Of a stretch of 22,384 bases of DNA, positions 20,393 to 22,384 are shown in pieces. The position numbers and the translations under genes were made by a program. The notes under the pieces are model-generated. The model ran no database searches, was not told the DNA's origin, and worked only from the letters and a program-made list of their open reading frames with translations. How positions within the stretch are numbered: the stretch's first letter is position 1; the number at the start of each line of letters is the position of its first letter. Source of the DNA: Actinomycetes bacterium (GTDB lineage Bacteria; Actinomycetota; CALGFH01). Where the stretch lies: the NCBI GenBank assembly GCA_030152105.1, contig JASLIH010000577.1:1-22384 (forward strand), in the 5' to 3' direction.

Positions 20393-21358
20393 GTGGTGCC
20401 ATCCGCTGGAGCCGAGCCGCAGGCCATCGGCCTCGACATCGGCGGCACCAAGATCGCCGGTGGCGTGGTCACCGAGAGCGGGCGGATCCTGGACCGGACC
20501 AGGGTGCCGACCCCGCCCGACGAGGAGGGGGCGACCCTGGCCGCGCTGCTGGCGGTGCTGGACGAGCTCCGGGACCGCAACCCGGCGGTGGAGGCGATCG
20601 GGCTGGGGGCGGCCGGGCTGGTCGAGCGGCCGGGCGGCATCGCCTGCTGGGCTCCCCACAACACCTACCGGCGGATGGAGCTGCGCCGCCTCCTGCACGA
20701 GCGGACCGGCCTGCCGACCAGCGTCGACAACGACGCCAACGTCGCCGCCTGGGCCGAGTCCCGGTTCGGGGCCGGCGCCGGCTCCGGCGACCTGGTGCTG
20801 GTCACCGTCGGGACCGGGATCGGGGGCGGGCTGGTGCTGAACGGCCAGATCCACCACGGCGAGCACGGGTTCGCGGGCGAGCTCGGCCACCTGATCGTCG
20901 ACCCCGATGGCGACCGCTGCGCCTGCGGCAACCGCGGCTGCCTCGAGGCGATGGCCTCGGGCTCGACTCTGGGCCGGCTGGGCCGGGAGGTGGCCGCCGC
21001 CGACCCGGGCGGCCGCCTGGCCACCCTGGCCGCGTCGGCCGGGGGGCCGGTCACCGGCGAGGTGGTGTTCGCGGCGGCCCGCGAGGGCGACAAGGCGGCC
21101 CTGGCCCTGTTCGAGCGGGTCGGGCACTGGCTGGGGGTGGGCATCGCCTCGCTGGTGACCATCTTCGACCCCGACCTGGTGGTCGTGGGCGGCGGGGTCG
21201 CGGCCACCGGCGAGCTGCTGCTGGCCCCGGCCAGGGCCAGCTTCGAGCGCTACGTCCACGCCCGCGAGCACCGCGACCTCCCCCCGGTGGTCCCGACCCG
21301 CCTCGGCGACGCCGGCGGCCTGGTCGGCGCGGCCACCCTGGCCCTGGCCCGCCACTGA
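20393..21358 (+). CDS. glk: ROK-family glucokinase
   Basis: The 321-residue enzyme has the N-terminal phosphate-binding motif GLDIGGTKIAGG (13-24), the catalytic aspartate D114 in VDNDANVAAW, the second phosphate loop TVGTGIGGGLVLNG and the ROK zinc site GELGHLIVDPDGDRCACGN (162-180) followed by RGCLE, with H166, C176, C178 and C183. ROK glucokinases phosphorylate glucose at C6 using ATP or polyphosphate, and in Streptomyces also mediate carbon catabolite repression. There is no N-terminal helix-turn-helix, so it is the enzyme and not a ROK repressor. GTG 20393 is followed by another GTG at 20396; either may be used. The stop shares its last A with the next ATG (TGATG). Confidence 0.9.
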   Translation: MVPSAGAEPQAIGLDIGGTKIAGGVVTESGRILDRTRVPTPPDEEGATLAALLAVLDELRDRNPAVEAIGLGAAGLVERPGGIACWAPHNTYRRMELRRLLHERTGLPTSVDNDANVAAWAESRFGAGAGSGDLVLVTVGTGIGGGLVLNGQIHHGEHGFAGELGHLIVDPDGDRCACGNRGCLEAMASGSTLGRLGREVAAADPGGRLATLAASAGGPVTGEVVFAAAREGDKAALALFERVGHWLGVGIASLVTIFDPDLVVVGGGVAATGELLLAPARASFERYVHAREHRDLPPVVPTRLGDAGGLVGAATLALARH

Positions 21359-22266
21359 TGGCCGCGCCCCATTCTCCGAGGCACCCCCCTGGGGTTCCCC
21401 GGACCCCTCCGCGCCTCGCCATCACCCTGCCCCAGTTCTCGGAGCGGCCGGGGCCGGCACTGGCGGCCGCGGCCGACGCCCAGCGGCTCGGCTTCGCCGG
21501 GGCGTTCGTGTTCGACCACTTCTGGCCGCTGGGCGCCCCGGCCCGCCCGGCCCTGGAGTGCTGGACGCTGCTGGCCGCCGTGGCCGCCGAGACCGGCCGT
21601 GGTCCGGGAGGGTTCCGGGTCGGCACCCTGGTGACCCGGGCTGGGCTGCGGGCCCCGGCCCTGGTGGCGAGGATGGCCGCCACCGTGGGGCAGGTGGCGG
21701 GGGTGCCGGTGATCGTCGGGGTTGGCCGGGGCGACCGGGCCAACCGGGCCGAGAACCTGGCCTTCGGGCTGCCGTTCGGCGACTCGGCCGAGCGTGCCAC
21801 CGCCCTCGAGGCCACCATGACCGCCCTGCGCGGCCCACTCGCCGGCGTCCCGGCCCCGGAGGTCTGGGTGGGAGGCGTCGGTCCCGGCGCCCACGACCTG
21901 GCCGGCCGGGCGGCCGACGCCTGGAACGGCTGGGGGCTCACCCCCGAGGAGCTGGCCGCCGGCATGGCCGGGGTGCGCCGGGCCGCCGAACGGGCCGGCC
22001 GCGACCCGGCGGCCGTCGCCGGCACCTGGGCCGGGCAGGTGCTGGTGGCGCCCGACCGGCGCGAGGCCGAGGCCCGCCTGGCCCGCTGGGCGCCCGGCCG
22101 GCCACCGGCCGAGCTGGACCGGGTGGTCGCCGGCGACCCCGAGACGGTCCTCGCCCGGCTGCGCGCCCTGGGCGACGCCGGGGCCGCCTGGTGCGTGCTG
22201 GCGACGGTCGGCGGCCCCGGGGCCGAGATGCGGGCGCTGCTGGCGGCGGCCGCGCATTCAGGCTGA
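21358..22266 (+). CDS. LLM-class (luciferase-like, probably F420-dependent) oxidoreductase
   Basis: The 302-residue protein has the bacterial-luciferase-like TIM barrel pattern: LAITLPQFSE near the start, LGFAGAFVFDHFWPLG (about 44-59), FRVGTLVTRAGLRAPALVAR, VPVIVGVGRGDRANRAENLAFG (about 118-139), then VWVGGVGPGAHDLAGRAADAWNGWG and a C-terminal GDPETVLARLRALGDAGAAW. Actinobacterial members mostly use coenzyme F420; FMN use cannot be excluded. The first ~18 residues are Pro/Arg-rich and may not belong to the mature fold; no better start is seen. It is coupled to glk by a 1-nt stop/start overlap. The substrate is unknown. Confidence 0.85.
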   Translation: MAAPHSPRHPPGVPRTPPRLAITLPQFSERPGPALAAAADAQRLGFAGAFVFDHFWPLGAPARPALECWTLLAAVAAETGRGPGGFRVGTLVTRAGLRAPALVARMAATVGQVAGVPVIVGVGRGDRANRAENLAFGLPFGDSAERATALEATMTALRGPLAGVPAPEVWVGGVGPGAHDLAGRAADAWNGWGLTPEELAAGMAGVRRAAERAGRDPAAVAGTWAGQVLVAPDRREAEARLARWAPGRPPAELDRVVAGDPETVLARLRALGDAGAAWCVLATVGGPGAEMRALLAAAAHSG

Positions 22267-22384
22267 GAACGAATTGGTTGATCGTGAAAGCAAATTGGGA
22301 CGGCCACGCGAAGGCATCGCGTTGGGTGTCTCAGCCACGGGTTCCTCCTCCACGAGTCGACCGACCGTTCCTTGATCTTCGACA
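22258..22384 (-). CDS. Possible C-terminal end of a minus-strand gene at the right edge
   Basis: From base 22384 the minus strand is open for ~41 codons to a TGA at 22258-22260, ending within the LLM gene. The frame includes the peptide VGRLVEEEPVAETPNAMPS. A GTG at 22338 preceded by GGAGGAGG could start a 26-residue product, or the frame may be the tail of a gene outside the window. Composition is clearly lower in GC (about 57% by hand count over 22267-22384) than elsewhere. I recognise no family. Confidence 0.22.
   Translation of the reverse strand, partial: VEDQGTVGRLVEEEPVAETPNAMPSRGRPNLLSRSTNSFSA

Noticed and set aside
20026..21357. Long plus-strand open frame upstream of and in frame with the LLM gene
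   Set aside because: It overlaps the ATPase and glucokinase genes and reads as Arg/Gly-rich shadow. The LLM homology begins just after 21358.
21361..21420. C/G-run segment at the LLM start resembling the hairpin at 13825-13851
   Set aside because: It shares only short C4/G4 runs; no perfect stem and no convincing alignment, so I do not treat the two as one repeat family.

Overview
The window is very GC-rich (roughly three quarters G+C by eye) and densely coding on both strands, with many GTG starts and overlapping stop/start codons. Gene content points to an actinobacterium (Actinomycetota): a DivIVA/Wag31-type polarity protein, a DEDDh exonuclease fused to a UvrC-like GIY-YIG half, a PimB-like GT4 mannosyltransferase, a luciferase-like F420-type oxidoreductase, an ArsA-type ATPase with an HSP20-like tail, and an actinobacterial-type LexA/SOS box. 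I cannot place it below phylum. No rRNA, tRNA, CRISPR array, phage gene or complete insertion sequence is visible.

Layout. 1-1969 (minus): the start of a thiolase, running off the left edge, and a DivIVA-domain coiled-coil protein. 2061-4222: csaA-like tRNA-binding protein (plus), convergent by overlapping stop codons with the exonuclease/GIY-YIG repair nuclease (minus), whose promoter has a SOS box between its -35 and -10. 4345-6282 (minus): a TPR-like membrane protein, a block of 58/59-bp tandem repeats, and fabD. 6400-8198 (plus): a small zinc-ribbon protein translationally coupled to a coiled-coil NYN/YacP-type nuclease, facing a small Cys-rich protein (8216-8473, minus). 8474-8810: an intergenic stretch rich in hairpins.

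8811-15150 (plus) looks like one operon: a membrane-anchored HExxH peptidase, an M48/Ste24-like membrane peptidase, a PimB-like GT4 glycosyltransferase, hddA, a 30-codon micro-ORF, gmhA and gmhB, ended by a 16-bp GC hairpin. hddA-gmhA-gmhB would convert sedoheptulose 7-phosphate to D-glycero-D-manno-heptose 1-phosphate. The nucleotidyltransferase (HddC) that would activate it is not in the window. Between hddA and gmhA the sequence can form two mutually exclusive structures, one of which buries the gmhA ribosome-binding site. This is the most novel-looking element here.

15363-17528 (minus): a Crp/Fnr regulator and an FAD-dependent DAO-type oxidoreductase. 17650-22266 (plus): metallophosphoesterase, SRPBCC protein, ArsA/Get3-like ATPase, small CxxC protein, ROK glucokinase and LLM-class oxidoreductase, tightly packed and probably housekeeping. 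The last ~120 bases are visibly lower in GC and may hold the end of another minus-strand gene.

A recurring regulatory theme is a TANNNT hexamer 6-9 nt before the start codon with no Shine-Dalgarno. It occurs at seven genes and fits leaderless transcription. Genes inside operons instead use Shine-Dalgarno sequences or ATGA-type coupling.
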